A DNA stretch of 64,000 bases from the NCBI GenBank assembly GCA_037043015.1, contig CM073324.1, positions 22,088,097 to 22,152,096 on the forward strand. The letters run 5' to 3'. Under the pieces are notes generated by a model, which was given only the letters and a program-made list of their open reading frames with translations, did no database searches and was not told where the DNA came from. The stretch comes from Bryum argenteum. Its lineage: Eukaryota; Streptophyta; Bryopsida; Bryales; Bryaceae. Below, one piece after another: positions 13,383-24,133 of this stretch. Every line of letters begins with the position of its first letter. The first letter of the stretch is position 1. The translations under genes and the position numbers were made by a program.

Positions 13383-15673
13383 GGTCGTCGCGGGTGACAT
13401 GCTTTATGCACGTGCGCGCGCGGTACGTAACTCACCATTTGGTTTGATGCAAGGCGACGATGTGGATGGATTGGTTACTCCACGGCAGGTCTTGCCATTG
13501 GTCAACGACCCCGTCGTAATGGAACAACATGATTGTGAAGTTGTTGAGGGGAAACTGCACATGTACCAACCCATATACTCGCGTAACTACCCTTTTTTTT
13601 CATGCAAGAACACACATTTCACTTTGCGAGGACTTCAAGATTGTCAATTCGACTTTGCGAGGATTTTCAAGATTGTCGTTTTCCAATTTCTCTGCTGTGT
13701 TTTTTCAGAGTCCTAGGTCATTGTTGTTATGTCCCGTCGAACGGGCATTTTATTCACGCCAATCCCACAGTCAAGGGTCTACTGTCCTTATTTATTTTTA
13801 TTTTTGCTTTTTTCTGAACCTAGCTTCATTTCACAAAGTTGTTGGTTGAGTTGACAGTGTGTGTTGTTATAAGGTAGCTTGCTCAATAATGGCGTGAATT
13901 CCAACATGGTCTGTTCTTTATGAGGTTAGATGTGTGAGCATAATGTTCACTATAAGTACATAAAAACATCATGTACTTGGAAGTTAGTATGTAGTATCTT
14001 AAGTAGTTCATTATTGGTCTTGTGAAATGTTAAGCAAGTTAGAAATAAGGATTTATTATCAATATTGCATTTTTAGGTCATTTTTATTTTGGTACATACC
14101 TTTTGTACAATGTCATTGACGTCGTTCTTCTGTTTGATACCTACAGCCATAGCCAACAAGTTCTTGGGCATTGTTTTCTGGACCTACAACATCAAAGAAA
14201 CAATCAACAATTGCAGAAATAGTCGAAAGATGATCAACCGATCAGTTTCGCACCAGTTTCGTCGATTCAGAATAAGCAAACTCAGGTAGATTCTCTATTC
14301 TAGATAACTGACTTCATCTGTTCCTGTAGACAGCTGAGACATTCCATTCTATTTTTGAGTGATACTCAATCGAACAAAGTCTGATTCAGCGATCGAACAA
14401 AGTCTGATTTAGCGATAATCCATCGAACAAAATCTGATTGAGCGATACTTCATCGAGAACAAAGTCTGATTGAGCGATACTCCATCGAACAAAGTCTGAT
14501 TGAGCGATACTCCATCGAACAAAGTCTGATTTTAGCGATACTCCATCGAACGAAGTCGGATTGAGCGATACTCCATCGAACAAAGTCTGTTTGAGCGATA
14601 CTCCATCGAACAAAGTCTGATTGAGCGATACTCCTTCGAACAAAGTCTGATTTTAGCGATACTCCATCGAACAAGGTCTGATTTCTAGCGATACTCCATC
14701 GAACAAAGTCTGATTTAGCGATACTCCATCGAAGTCTGATTGAGCGATTGTTGCGACTTACTGTTTTCTCATCTTCGGTATAGAGCGACCGCATTTGCAA
14801 GTCGGTGGTGGGCACCACGATACCGCGCGGCAGTTCCTGACCACGTTGCTTGCCATGGCATGATTCTCCCGTGCTCGTTAATCTCTCACCTGTTGCATTC
14901 GCCGACAATCCCTCCGCCTGGCAATACGCAATCGAATGCACATGAGCAGAAAACAGGAAGCTGTTTTCGATCAGAGAGAGTTTCTGGAACAAGAGTGTAC
15001 CTGGGTTCGAAACTTAAACGAACCAGAGACGATATCGAGGAACGAGTTATTCTGCACATTCCCAAAGCGGCACGAGAATGGAATCAATACAATAGCCAGA
15101 CAGAGATTACTCAGACTCGACTTTCGTTCCTCCAAAACCTGTCGATTAAAAAATCGGCACAATAGCCAGAGAACCCCACTGATTTCATTACTTCCTTAAA
15201 TCCTGGCCTTGGATGGAATCAATACAACAGCCAGAAACGCACACTGAATTTTTCTACTCCTTCAATCCTGCCGGGACATTAAAGTAAGTGCTGAGTTTGG
15301 TACCATGTTGGATTCGTCGCTCACAAGGACGGTGGTGAAAACGAGTAAGAGGCCGACCACCACTGCTGCACACGTAACGTACTTCGGTTGACACAAGCCC
15401 CGCCATTTCGACCCATGATCAAGCCCCACCTGCAATTCTTTACTCTGAACTCAACCAAACAATCAAGTCCTTCAGTGCGTGGACTAGCTAGGTCTCCCGA
15501 ATCTCAATTCTCGCCATCGCCAGGATCGATGACTAAACAAAAAGCAGTTCACAGTCCAGCAGCAATGGATTGGACCGAGTTCTAACCGAGTTCGAGGGCA
15601 GCAATGGATTGGACCGAATTTTCACCGAGTTCGAGGTCGACAATTGATTGTGCGTCAGCGGAAGAAGCCCCAT
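9140..15673 (-). CDS. DUF707 family type II membrane protein (putative glycosyltransferase)
   Basis: Exons on the minus strand: 15429-15304, 15138-15001, 14917-14762, 14183-14100, 13554-13436, 12400-12299, 11244-11131, 11014-10961, 9892-9826, 9730-9677, 9591-9502, 9419-9375 and 9295-9140, all in phase. A first exon from ATG at 15673 is my guess. The protein has about 434 residues plus that exon. Landmarks: a basic stretch then a membrane anchor (VTCAAVVVGLLLVFTTVLV), LPRGIVVPTTDL, LLAMAVGIKQKNDV, FTIMLFHYDG, KWWFAKRFMHPDIV, YIFLWDEDLGVEHFDAQRY, GLEISQPALD, VHHRITLRR, PCTGYVEVMAPVFSKAAW, NDLVHGWGVDFKIGYCAQ, VGVIDAEYVMHK and a C-terminal W-x-DPY motif. The family is plant-wide, with a DED motif like Golgi glycosyltransferases; no activity is known to me. 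The gene is four times longer than SEH1 because its introns carry mobile elements and a tandem array. Confidence 0.85.
10018..10205 (-). mobile_element. Truncated TTAA element (subfamily A) in a DUF707 intron
   Basis: About 190 bp match one half of the subfamily A elements: an end-proximal AACGGGTTTTGGAGG, then ACTTTGACCATTATAATC and AATGAGGAAGAATGGACGG. The outer end and the opposite half are missing, so this is an old fragment. Confidence 0.65.
11525..11792 (+). mobile_element. TTAA-flanked MITE, subfamily A, in a DUF707 intron
   Basis: Complete 268-bp copy. It starts TTAA-CCCCTAAA and ends AAGTTAGGGG-TTAA. The interior has AAATTTGACCTTC near the left and TTATAATGGTCAAAGTTGGC near the right, shared with copies at 18319, 19169, 20322, 22329 and 57309. 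It sits in the intron between DUF707 exons 12400-12299 and 11244-11131. It has no coding capacity. Confidence 0.85.
13351..13380 (+). repeat. Poly(A) run of about 30
   Basis: Homopolymer in the intron 3' of the FTIMLFHYDG exon (read on the minus strand as poly(T)). A matching poly(T) run lies at 13039-13062. They may be retroposon tails or slippage products. Confidence 0.7.
13717..13790 (+). mobile_element. 3' end of a SINE/LINE-type retroelement
   Basis: Contains GTCGAACGGGCATTTTATTC followed by ACGCCAATCCC and GGGT, which matches the 3' block at 17265-17300 (plus) and the inverted copies at 51962, 54916, 55028 and 56272. It is 5' truncated and lies inside a DUF707 intron. Confidence 0.6.
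14361..14757 (+). repeat. 30-32 bp tandem array, about 13 units, in a DUF707 intron
   Basis: Units of the form CGAACAAAGTCTGATT then GAGCGATACTCCAT, with T-indels between units, fill the intron between exons 14917-14762 and 14183-14100. The array starts five bases past the donor at 14761. On the coding strand one frame stays open through most of the array. Confidence 0.9.
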
Positions 15674-16980
15674 CGCGAATCTGCTAGCAAGCTACGATCT
15701 CGGTATCATTTGTGGTCCGTGCATGACTGCATGCATGCAACACAGTCCTCTCTCTCTGTCTCTCTCTCTCAAACGATCCTTTCCTTCCTATCTCAAACGA
15801 CCCTTTCCGCTTCGAGCGCTTGAATGGATTCAAGATTGAAAAGGAGGAGAGAGATGACGGAGGAGAGCGGCCACAGCAGGGTCAATCAATCAGTCACTCT
15901 ACTTAGTCGATCTGGCGTAGCTTTTGGCCGGATTCTGAATATGACGCCACCACATGGCAGATAGTCTACCCCAGATGGTCCTCCTCCTCCCGCTCGGAGG
16001 CTAATTTTAGTAGCTACTGTCTGACACGGTTTATGCTGAAGAAGGAGTGGAAACAGCTACAGTACAGCTGCCTCAAGTGGATCCGTTCCTTCTCAATAGT
16101 GACGACTACTTGGCTTTGCAATTAAAGTGCTCAAGGTTACGTTGTGCCATGAAAGTGAAACCTTCTCAGAAGCTGCCTCAAGTGCATGTCCCAATAGTGA
16201 ATAATCACAGTCGATAAATTCATTGACTGTTTCAGAAAATATCAAAAAATGATATACGTGCAATTACCGATTGATAATGCAGTGACTGGTTCGAATAACA
16301 TTGAAAAACTTCCGTGCAATTACTGTACAAAAAGCTTACCTTGTGTATAAATGTGATACGGTTGGACTACCTAAAAGCGCCAGGGAACCCAAAAGTGCGT
16401 TGTACCTCATTTGTAGATTGTGAAAATACAGATGTACCTCATTTATATATAACGCAATTGGGTCAAATCTTACTTAGCACTTTGGAATTTTGTATAAAAT
16501 TCACATATGCGAATTACATGTTGCAATTTTTTGCAATCCTCCTGAAAACCTATTTCGAATGTGGTCATAATTTTATTTTGAATTTACTAGTGCTAAAAAT
16601 AGGTCGAATCTCTTAAGTTGGTGCTTTTAGGACACTCAACCTTAATTTTACAAAGTACGTTGGAAGTTGCTTTCCACTTTTGTAGGGAGATGTGAAGAGT
16701 CTTTTTTTTTTCTTTTTCTTTTTTGTTTTACCCATTAATGTGTTATTTCATTGAAACTAATACATGCTGAAGAAAGGGAGCAGTATTATCAAGAACCGTC
16801 TCTATCCTAGGACGCTCTTGAAGAACAAGAACCTTGCCTTTTGTGTCGCTACAGCAACCTTTCAAGATACCAAATTACACTACACAACAGTTCTTAAACA
16901 GTTCTTAAGTAGTGTTCTGTGGAGAGTAGTGTAACTGGTAACTATTGGTAATTAACACTATTTCTCAATTTGCTTGAGAT
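15674..16980. other. Upstream region of DUF707 gene and A/T-rich spacer
   Basis: 15674-16100 is relatively G/C-rich and should hold the DUF707 promoter and 5' leader (CT-rich microsatellite at 15750-15770). 16200-16980 is A/T-rich with poly(T) at 16700-16725. No gene seen. Confidence 0.45.
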
Positions 16981-16984
16981 TAGT

Positions 16985-17305
16985 GTTCACTTTGGGCCAT
17001 CATTGTGGTCAGGGCGCATGGCGCATGATGAGGAGGTCGTGAGTTCTATTCCCCATGCCGGCGTGGTGCTCACCACTGTAGTCCATCCAACTATGGTGAC
17101 TAGGGGGTTCTTGGACCTCGTCGTATGGGTACCTCAAAGCCCTTCGAGGGAATACCATGTTGGGTATCTCTAAGGCACTAGTGGCTAGGTAGGACCTAGC
17201 ATAGAGTTCACCCCGCGAGAGGGGTTAGTAGTCCCGCCATTGGTGCGATGACCTCCGGGCAGACATTCAAGGATAGGTCGAACGAACACTCTATTCACGC
17301 TAGTC
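16985..17305 (+). mobile_element. tRNA-derived SINE-like element, plus strand
   Basis: The block GGGCGCATGGC, then GAGGTCGTGAGTTCTATTCC and CCATGCC resembles a tRNA B-box region (GGTTCRANNCC). A shared body follows (GTGGTGCTCACCAC, GTACCTCAAAGCCC), and a 3' block AGGTCGAACGAACACTC then TATTCACGC. A second copy lies inverted at 19745-19912. The left end is degraded. No ORF. Confidence 0.7.
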
Positions 17306-17524
17306 TCAAAATAGGTTGCAGTTTCTCCTCTAACTTCCCCATGTACAATTGTGTTCATTCTCAAGTTTAGATATGGCCGAGCAACCGAGAGGGTGCATCT
17401 TCACGCAATTTCCTTCAAAACTTCTAAGTTGTAGACCTAAGTTTGGAAATTTTCATTCATCCATGCTTTCACGAGACCCATCCCCTTGGTAGCTACCACA
17501 AACTGTTACTCTTTGGACCTTTGG

Positions 17525-17848
17525 GTGGGGCGCTTGTAAAAGAGTGCTACGAGCGTTTCTCGGAGCTAATGGGATTTCTTTTTTCTGAATCCCTAGAATT
17601 TTCAATTTGGACGCCCCACTATCGCTTTTGATTGTTTTGAATTCAAAAATGTGGTCTGCAGCCCCAAATAAACATGGGGAAACTACTCCTTGACATTTTA
17701 AGCCTAAACATCAAAAATTTAGGGAACTCTTTACCCCTCCCCTCCTTTGCCCCCGAGAAATGCTCATAGCACTGATTTACGGTGATTCCTTTGGGTGAGC
17801 CTCCCTTGCCTCCGAAAAACGCTCGTAGCACTAATTTACGGTGATCTC
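17525..17848. mobile_element. TIR element, AGTGCTACGAGCG family, plus extra end
   Basis: Left terminus TTGTAAAAGAGTGCTACGAG then CGTTTCTCGGAG at 17527-17560; inverted terminus CCGAGAAATGCTCATAGCAC then TGATTTAC at 17752-17782. A second right end (CGAAAAACGCTCGTAGCAC) follows at 17812-17840, so two copies or a duplication lie together. Non-coding, hAT-like in size; duplication not resolved. Confidence 0.65.
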
Positions 17849-18318
17849 TTTGGATTATTTACTATGCCGAGAGTGAGGGATAGTCATAAGAGCAGGAATC
17901 AAGGGACTGAGGTGAGTCTCCTAAAGTCCAAAGTCGATTTCATCAGCTTCCAAAGACCCAGCTGGCTGCCCACTGTTCCCACCGTGGCACGGCTCTGGAA
18001 TCCGTGCCCTTTATCCTCCCCATGCTCTCCTATAGACTAGGGTCTAGAATATCACGTTTATCCCCTAAAGGAGAAGCTCTACAGTGACCTTCCTTACGAC
18101 CATATCTAAAATTCTGGAACAAAGATTTTTTTGAAATTGGACTTTGAGAAATTCAACCTTAGGGTCTTGTTTAGAAATTGCTAATTAAGCCACCCAACAA
18201 TTTTTATCAAATTTCACCGTACGGATCTTGAAATACATTGAGACGAAGGTTCCAGCAAATACATTGAGAGAAAAGTTTAAGAGTAGCGCATCTACTTCAA
18301 GCAGATCGGTTCTCTCCT

Positions 18319-18588
18319 TTAACACCTAAAGGTCCTTGATACAAAACTGTTTAAATTATAAAAAAGAACCTTCTTCTACTTCAGGTGCAAAGATAAACTC
18401 AATCTAAGCATTGATTAGAAGATCCAACCGTAGGATCTTGAAGTCAACTTCACCCTTTTCTCGAATGTCAAATTTGAACCGTTAATTTTTCTCCAATCTT
18501 GAGATTATAATGGTCAAAGTTGGCTGAATTTTCTCCCAGCGGAAATTCCAAAAAGCGATTTCCGCTTTCTTGGACCTTTAGGGGTTAA
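18319..18588 (+). mobile_element. TTAA-flanked MITE, subfamily A variant
   Basis: 270 bp from TTAA-CACCTAAAGGTCC to GGACCTTTAGGGG-TTAA. The TIR extends to about 13 bp with one mismatch. The interior carries ATTATAATGGTCAAAGTTGG near the right end. Confidence 0.85.
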
Positions 18589-18848
18589 GGGCTATCCTAC
18601 ATACCTGCTATGGTGGTACTGTAGTGCAGTTTGGGGAATTCCAGGCAGAATTCGAACAGTGTTTTCAAAGTTTGACCGTAACTCTTGTAGCATGAAATTT
18701 TTGGGAGCATGAGATGACTTTTTAGGAAGCTATGGAAAACTCTACAACATGCAAAAGGCTCCAACTTCGTGAGAGCTACATATAGTAACTAAAGTAAATA
18801 CGAGGCTGACCAGACCTCAAACGTCCTCTTTTCGACATTAGGGGTTAA
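18585..18848 (+). mobile_element. Second TTAA element abutting the first (subfamily D relic)
   Basis: It shares the TTAA at 18585-18588 with the previous element and ends CGACATTAGGGG-TTAA. Its interior (TTTGACCGTAACTC, GTGAGAGCTACATATAG) matches the right part of the large element at 53089-53911. Its left end lacks a clear CCC terminus, so it is a partial copy into which subfamily A may have jumped. Confidence 0.55.
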
Positions 18849-19168
18849 CCTGAACATGCATGCTCATTGTTTCCGGCTAACGTGATCTCAGCGCTGTTTG
18901 AAAATGAGATCCTGTAAAACTTTCTTTTATTGCAAAAAGGTGCTATAATTTGCACTTCAGGTAGTCTATGCATTTAAGGTCAGCATGCAGATGCATGCGC
19001 TTTAGTGATTTAAGTATTTTTAGTATTTCACGTAAGCACTACAGTATAGATACTAAAATATAGACTGAGGATGTTCTTCACCTAAATGTGAGTGAAGTCC
19101 GGATTGGGTTGATTTGTTTTGGAAAAAAATTAATGTTGCTTTTGGGGAAAAAAAAAGTGATTTTTAAC

Positions 19169-19436
19169 TTAACCCCTAAATTCCCTTGTTGCAAAAATGA
19201 CTTAGTCATGAAATTTGACCTTCCTTTAGATTACGCTCAAAAAATCTCAATCTAAGCATTATTCCAAAGATTCAACCGTAAGATCTCAAAGTTCACATGA
19301 CATTCTTCTCACGTACCAAATTTATACCGTTCATTCTTCCTCATTTGAGAGATTATAATGGTCAAAGTTGGCTGAGTTTTTCTCCCGCGGGAACCTCCAA
19401 AACCCATTTCGGGTTTTAAGGAAAGTTAGGGGTTAA
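19169..19436 (+). mobile_element. TTAA-flanked MITE, subfamily A
   Basis: 268 bp, TTAA-CCCCTAAATTCCC to GAAAGTTAGGGG-TTAA, flanked by TTAA on both sides. The best match to the subfamily consensus together with 20322-20589. Confidence 0.88.
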
Positions 19437-19541
19437 TGTATCTCAAGATTTGTGTCGTCATCAAGATCTGTATTATCATTGGTATAGAATGTTCATGTGC
19501 TAAAAGAAGAAGGAAAATTCCAACCCTATTTTAGGCTGGCG

Positions 19542-19742
19542 TTAACCCCTAACTTTCCTTAAAACCCGAAACCGGTTTTGGAGGTTCCCGCAGGAGAAAA
19601 ACTCAGCCAACTTTGACCATTATAATCTCACAAACGATGAAGAATGAACGGTTCAAATTTGGTATGTGAGAAGAATGTCAAGTGAACTTTGAGATCTTCC
19701 GGTTGAATCTTTTAAAGAATGCTTAGATTGAGATTTATTGAG
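19542..19742 (-). mobile_element. Truncated TTAA MITE, subfamily A
   Basis: Begins TTAA-CCCCTAACTTTCC (the right end of the family seen inverted) and runs through the shared interior until GAGATTTATTGAGC. There it joins the SINE-like element at 19745. The other TIR is lost at this junction. Confidence 0.75.
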
Positions 19743-19744
19743 CG

Positions 19745-19912
19745 GGCTTTGAGGTATCCATACAACAAAGTGGAGATGTCCCCCACCGTAATTGGGTGGA
19801 CTATGGTGGTGAGCGCCTCGCTGGCATGGGGAATAGAACCCACGACCTACTCGTTGGGGGCCATGCGCCCTAATTACCAAGCCAAGGCTTGCATGTGCTA
19901 CCATGTGTACTA
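19745..19912 (-). mobile_element. tRNA-derived SINE-like element, minus strand
   Basis: On the minus strand it reads TGGCTTGGTAATTAGG (a tRNA A-box form), GGGCGCATGGC, then GGTCGTGGGTTCTATTCCCC (B-box-like), CCATGCCAGCG and GTATGGATACCTCAAAGCCC. It matches 16985-17190. The A-box to B-box spacing of about 35 bp fits a Pol III tRNA promoter. It has no cloverleaf acceptor stem, so it is not a working tRNA. Confidence 0.75.
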
Positions 19913-20321
19913 GTACGTGGCCGCGGCTAAAACAAAAACAAAAACACAAAATTGCAATTTTCTATCCATGCAAGTTGAGAAATGTTCTTTTTTTTTTTTT
20001 TTTTTTAATTATTACTTTTCCAGTATTTCCAACCATAAGATTTTCAAAATGACTACTTGCACTAACACCATGTCAAATTTCAGCCGTTGGATCTTTCCCA
20101 TTCGTGAGATCATAATGTACAAAGATGTGTCAAGTTTCTTTTGCAGGTTTTGAAAGTTGGCCATGTAAAATTCGTAAGAGCTTGAACTTGGTTATTTTTT
20201 AGAATTTGAGAAGTAGTATTATTATATAAACACATTTCCGAGAAAAAAAATTTAAAGACTTTTTTTTTCTTTTGCTATCATATTTTAGCTTGAAATTCAA
20301 AATTTACACAAAAAGCAGTTC

Positions 20322-20589
20322 TTAACCCCTAACTTTTCTTAAAACCCGAAAGGGGTTTTGGAGGTTCCCGCAGGAGAAAAACTCAGCCAACTTTGACCAT
20401 TATAATCTCACAAATGAGGAAGAATGAACGGTTGAAATTTGGTATGTGAGAAGAATGTCAAGTGAACTTTGAGATCTTACGGTTGAATCTTTTGAATAAT
20501 GCTTAGATTGAGAGTTTTTGAGCGAAATCTAAAGGAAGGTCAATTTTTATGACTTAGACCTTTTTGCAACAAGGAAACTTAGGGGTTAA
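20322..20589 (-). mobile_element. TTAA-flanked MITE, subfamily A
   Basis: 268 bp from TTAA-CCCCTAACTTTTC to AACTTAGGGG-TTAA, opposite in orientation to 19169-19436 and nearly identical to its inverse. A short (CA)n lies just outside at 20617-20631. Confidence 0.88.
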
Positions 20590-21283
20590 TTTGAGATTCA
20601 AATTTGCAAATTCTCACACACACACACACACCTTTCAATGTAAGGAACACTTAGTAAAAATCTTAATTACTTCTAACCCTTTCATCCAGGCTGCCCAAAA
20701 GTGCAAAAACTATTTTTGATATCTTGATCCTTTGTAAATTAACGTCAAAATGTCTTTGCAAGGTTGATAAATTACTTATTTGAGATTGAGGTAACAAACA
20801 CATGCAAGATCAAAAATATCTCTCAATATGGTTGGGCTAACTTTTGAATGCCGTACTTGGGTTGAGAATCCAAGAACATGGTTTCCTCTCCTCTCTCACA
20901 TCACACATTAAGGAGAGGTACCATGCACACAAAGAAAGAGTTGTCCTTTACTAGTGGTACCTCTTGTACTTGAATCCACGAATCTCCCTTTTCCACCAAT
21001 TTCCAACAAAAGTTTTGTACCTGAATGAAAAAAGAAATAAATAAATAACCACTATGTTTTTATGTCATGGCAAGTTACTATGTATCATTTAAAAAATTAC
21101 AATAGATGTTTTCAAGCAGCTAATTATGTTGTATGCTACTTCCACACACACAAATGTATGGAGGATTTGCACGTGGATTGGGTTGGAGAACACCAATTAT
21201 CAACTTCGCGTATGGTAAGTTCACGTGCAAGAGGACAAACACGGACTTATCTTCTAGGAGGAGAATTGCTCTCTGCAAAACCC

Positions 21284-21890
21284 CTTAGAGCATGCCCAGC
21301 CCGACTCGCTAGGTCGAGCCGGGGAAAGCATGTATGGCATGTCGAAGGAGGTAGCGGGCCCCTCGCTAGCGGCAAAAGGCGAGCAAGGCCACTGAAGCTT
21401 ATAAAAGGTTGCTGCAAGTCGGGAGCCGCTACAAGGCACTCTTGCATTGGTTAATGGGAACATCAAATGTGAGAGAGTGGAATTACGATGAGTTATAATC
21501 TAGGGAGCGTCGACCGTCTTGGCGGGGTAACAGGTTTGTTGCGTGGGCTTAGGTTCTCCCTACGGCAGAAGCGACTCCACCCTCCGACCTAAGGGGGAGG
21601 GTTGGGCGTGCTCTTAGTTTCACGAGACATAGAGAGGTTTTGTAGGGAGCCTTGTTGGGATCATTGTCCAGGGATTCTGAAGAAAGAATCCCATTGGTTG
21701 ATGGGGGCTCCGAGAAACACTAGTAGCATTTTTTTACAGGCGCCCGCCTTGTTGTTGTAGTGAGCTCGCTCGTCCGACACTAATGAACCTCGTTGTTTTT
21801 TGTTTTTTGTTTTTTTTGTTGTTTTTTTTTTTTTCCCCGGGCCACACCACCATACGTTCCAATAACAATGGCCATAGGAGATGCTCTAAG
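21284..21890. mobile_element. 607-bp TIR element with GAGCAT ends
   Basis: Starts CTTAGAGCATGCCCAG and ends GGAGATGCTCTAAG, inverted over ten bases. TTA/TAA next to GAGC/GCTC is typical of PIF/Harbinger MITEs. The interior is G/C-rich relative to its flanks and includes, at 21690-21750, the GGGGGCTCCGAGAAACACTA end of the AGTGCTACGAGCG family, plus a poly(T) run at 21796-21834. No transposase. Confidence 0.6.
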
Positions 21891-22328
21891 TTAACAACAA
21901 CTTTGTCTTGAAAGAATAATTCGGAAGGCTTTCAAAGCTCAAACGCACTCATTCATTCAACGAAAAAAGGGAACGTGGATGCTAGGTCAGGGTATCATAG
22001 TATGTACAAGTACAAGACTCTGTATTATTATTATTTTTTCAAATTATTGTGGCTATGGCCCCACCAGATTTGCATCAGCTAATTTTACTATTTTAACCAT
22101 AGCAAAAAATCAGGGTTGCAAAAAAATATCAAATTGGTATGTCTTACACGTCATTTGAAAATATTTCGGCATTATTTTCTGAGCTCATTTAGTCAACGAT
22201 GAATATCTTTATATAGTTTCATCTATTACTGTACCCATGCAAGTCCAATGAGGCATGATTATAATTAGTGTAATTTGACAACCTTGGGCGGTTTGGGATC
22301 ACCTTTTACAAAAATTAATGATAATCGT

Positions 22329-23028
22329 TTAACCCCTAAATCTCCTTGTTGCTAAATGGTCTAAAGGCCCCTTCCCACTTAGCCTTTGATAAGAGCATAC
22401 ATTAAAACTTAAGACCTCCACAATTTTGGGGAAATTCCTTATTCTTAGGGAAGGCCTCATCAATGAGGCTTGGAAAAGTGTCTTGAAAAGTAGCTTCAAT
22501 TACATAATGGCTCCTCAAAGGCCCCATTAACTAAGACCACTCTTAAGTCTTCAAAACTTGAGAATATTTCTAATTGTGGTGCTTCCTTAACACTTGCCTA
22601 CTAATGCTCAACTATCTTTTGTCCTCCCAAATACTAGCTAATATTTTTTTTGTCCTCCAAGTTTTAGAGTGTGCCATGTGGGCATCCATGTAGGATTGGT
22701 AATTACTAAAGAATGTAGGTGTGGACACACACTCTTTTAAGGAGATAAGACCACCTTCCAACACCACCTCTAAGGCCAAGTGGGAACGTACCTTAAGTCA
22801 CAAAATTTGATCTTCCTTTAGATTAAGCTCAAAAACTCTCAGTCTAAGCATTATCTAAAAGACTCAACCGTAAGATCTCAAAGTTCACTTGACATTCTTC
22901 TCACATACCAAATTTGAACCGTTCATTCTTCCTCATTTGTGACATTATAATGGTCAAAGTTGGCTGATTTTCTCTCGTGCGGGAACCTCTTAAACCTGTT
23001 TCGGGTTCTAAGGAGAGTTAGGGGTTAA
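22329..23028 (+). mobile_element. TTAA MITE (subfamily A) split by a Harbinger-type MITE
   Basis: Outer halves 22329-22364 and 22794-23028 together make a normal subfamily A element: TTAA-CCCCTAAATCTCC at the left and GAGAGTTAGGGG-TTAA at the right. The 429-bp insertion between them is listed separately. The nesting order shows that the TTAA element is the older of the two. Confidence 0.85.
22365..22793 (+). mobile_element. PIF/Harbinger-type MITE, copy 1
   Basis: 429 bp. The left end AGGCCCCTTCCCACTTAGCC and the right end (inverted) AGGTACGTTCCCACTTGGCC are TIRs of about 20 bp with four mismatches. The flanks are TAA (22362-22364 and 22794-22796). Removing the element plus one TAA restores the TCTAAGTCACAAAATTTGA of other TTAA-MITE copies. 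The copy at 27229-27668 belongs to the same family. Non-coding. Confidence 0.87.
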
Positions 23029-24133
23029 AGTGTTGAATGAACATAGTTCGATATGATGTTTATTGGCTTAACCCCAAAGAGCCCAATCAACCAATTTTAT
23101 GGTCGGTTTCGGAATTGAGAAGTTGTAGCATACTTGAAGAAGGAGAAGAAAATATATACTTCACTCAAGAGTTTGGTGAGTTGGGAACCACATCCAATTT
23201 ACGGAATCTCATTTGGATTCATAGATTGTTCACAAGTAGTCATTAAAGAAAAACACGGCAAGGTTTCTTGTGTTAGAAAACTTGTTATTTTTGGTAAATT
23301 GATAATGTCCTCTGAGGCTATTGATGGTCTTTCTGTACATTATCATATAATACTAGTACGTCCCTATGGCATTGCCGCGATCATACAAATATTTTCCACT
23401 ATGTATGGGATAATAAATACTTGGAAATTCAATATTTTGAGATCTATCGGCCAGAAGTGCAATCCAATCGATGACAACATCTCCTCAAAAATACGTTCTT
23501 CAAATTGACATCTTGATTCGACCGGCTGTGCTGGAGATCATAATGTCATTAGCAAAACGAAACAAAACAAACTACATGTATTAAATAACCAATGATGTGA
23601 TTTTAGCCAATCATATCAATCTCCAATCACTAATAATAAAAATTTTATTTTCTATTGGTTTTAAGACTTTCACTCTCTTTGATTTGTTGTAAAATAATGG
23701 TACCTGTTGTATTGATCTAATCTAAGCATCAGAATCTAAATGTTTTTTTTTGAAACAATATTTCATAAGAGTCACAAAATGCATATTTTATAACACATCT
23801 AAGTTTCTCTCCAAACCCGTTGGGCTTTTAGAGGTTAACATGGAGGTGAGAATATAGGAGAGAAAAGGGCCACAACCTTTCTTTGCCCCCTAGCCTCTAT
23901 TTTTTTGCATTTCACATGTGTAGAAGACTAAAAGTAGGAAATTGATGTGCAACTTCTTGCTCATCAACAATAATTTCATGAAAGTGACACTCAATTGTAA
24001 CTTTTTGCATATGATTTTAGTGCAATTTAGCGTGAAAAGGCTAGTTGCTCTAAACAAATTGCGGCCTAGCACCTGCGTTAGCGAGCTTTTTGAGATTATT
24101 TAGTGATTGTTGTTTTTTTTTTACAAAAATCAT

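Noticed and set aside
19745..19912. tRNA gene
   Set aside because: A- and B-box-like sequences are present, but there is no acceptor stem or anticodon arm that pairs; a second copy shares a non-tRNA body, so it is SINE-like.
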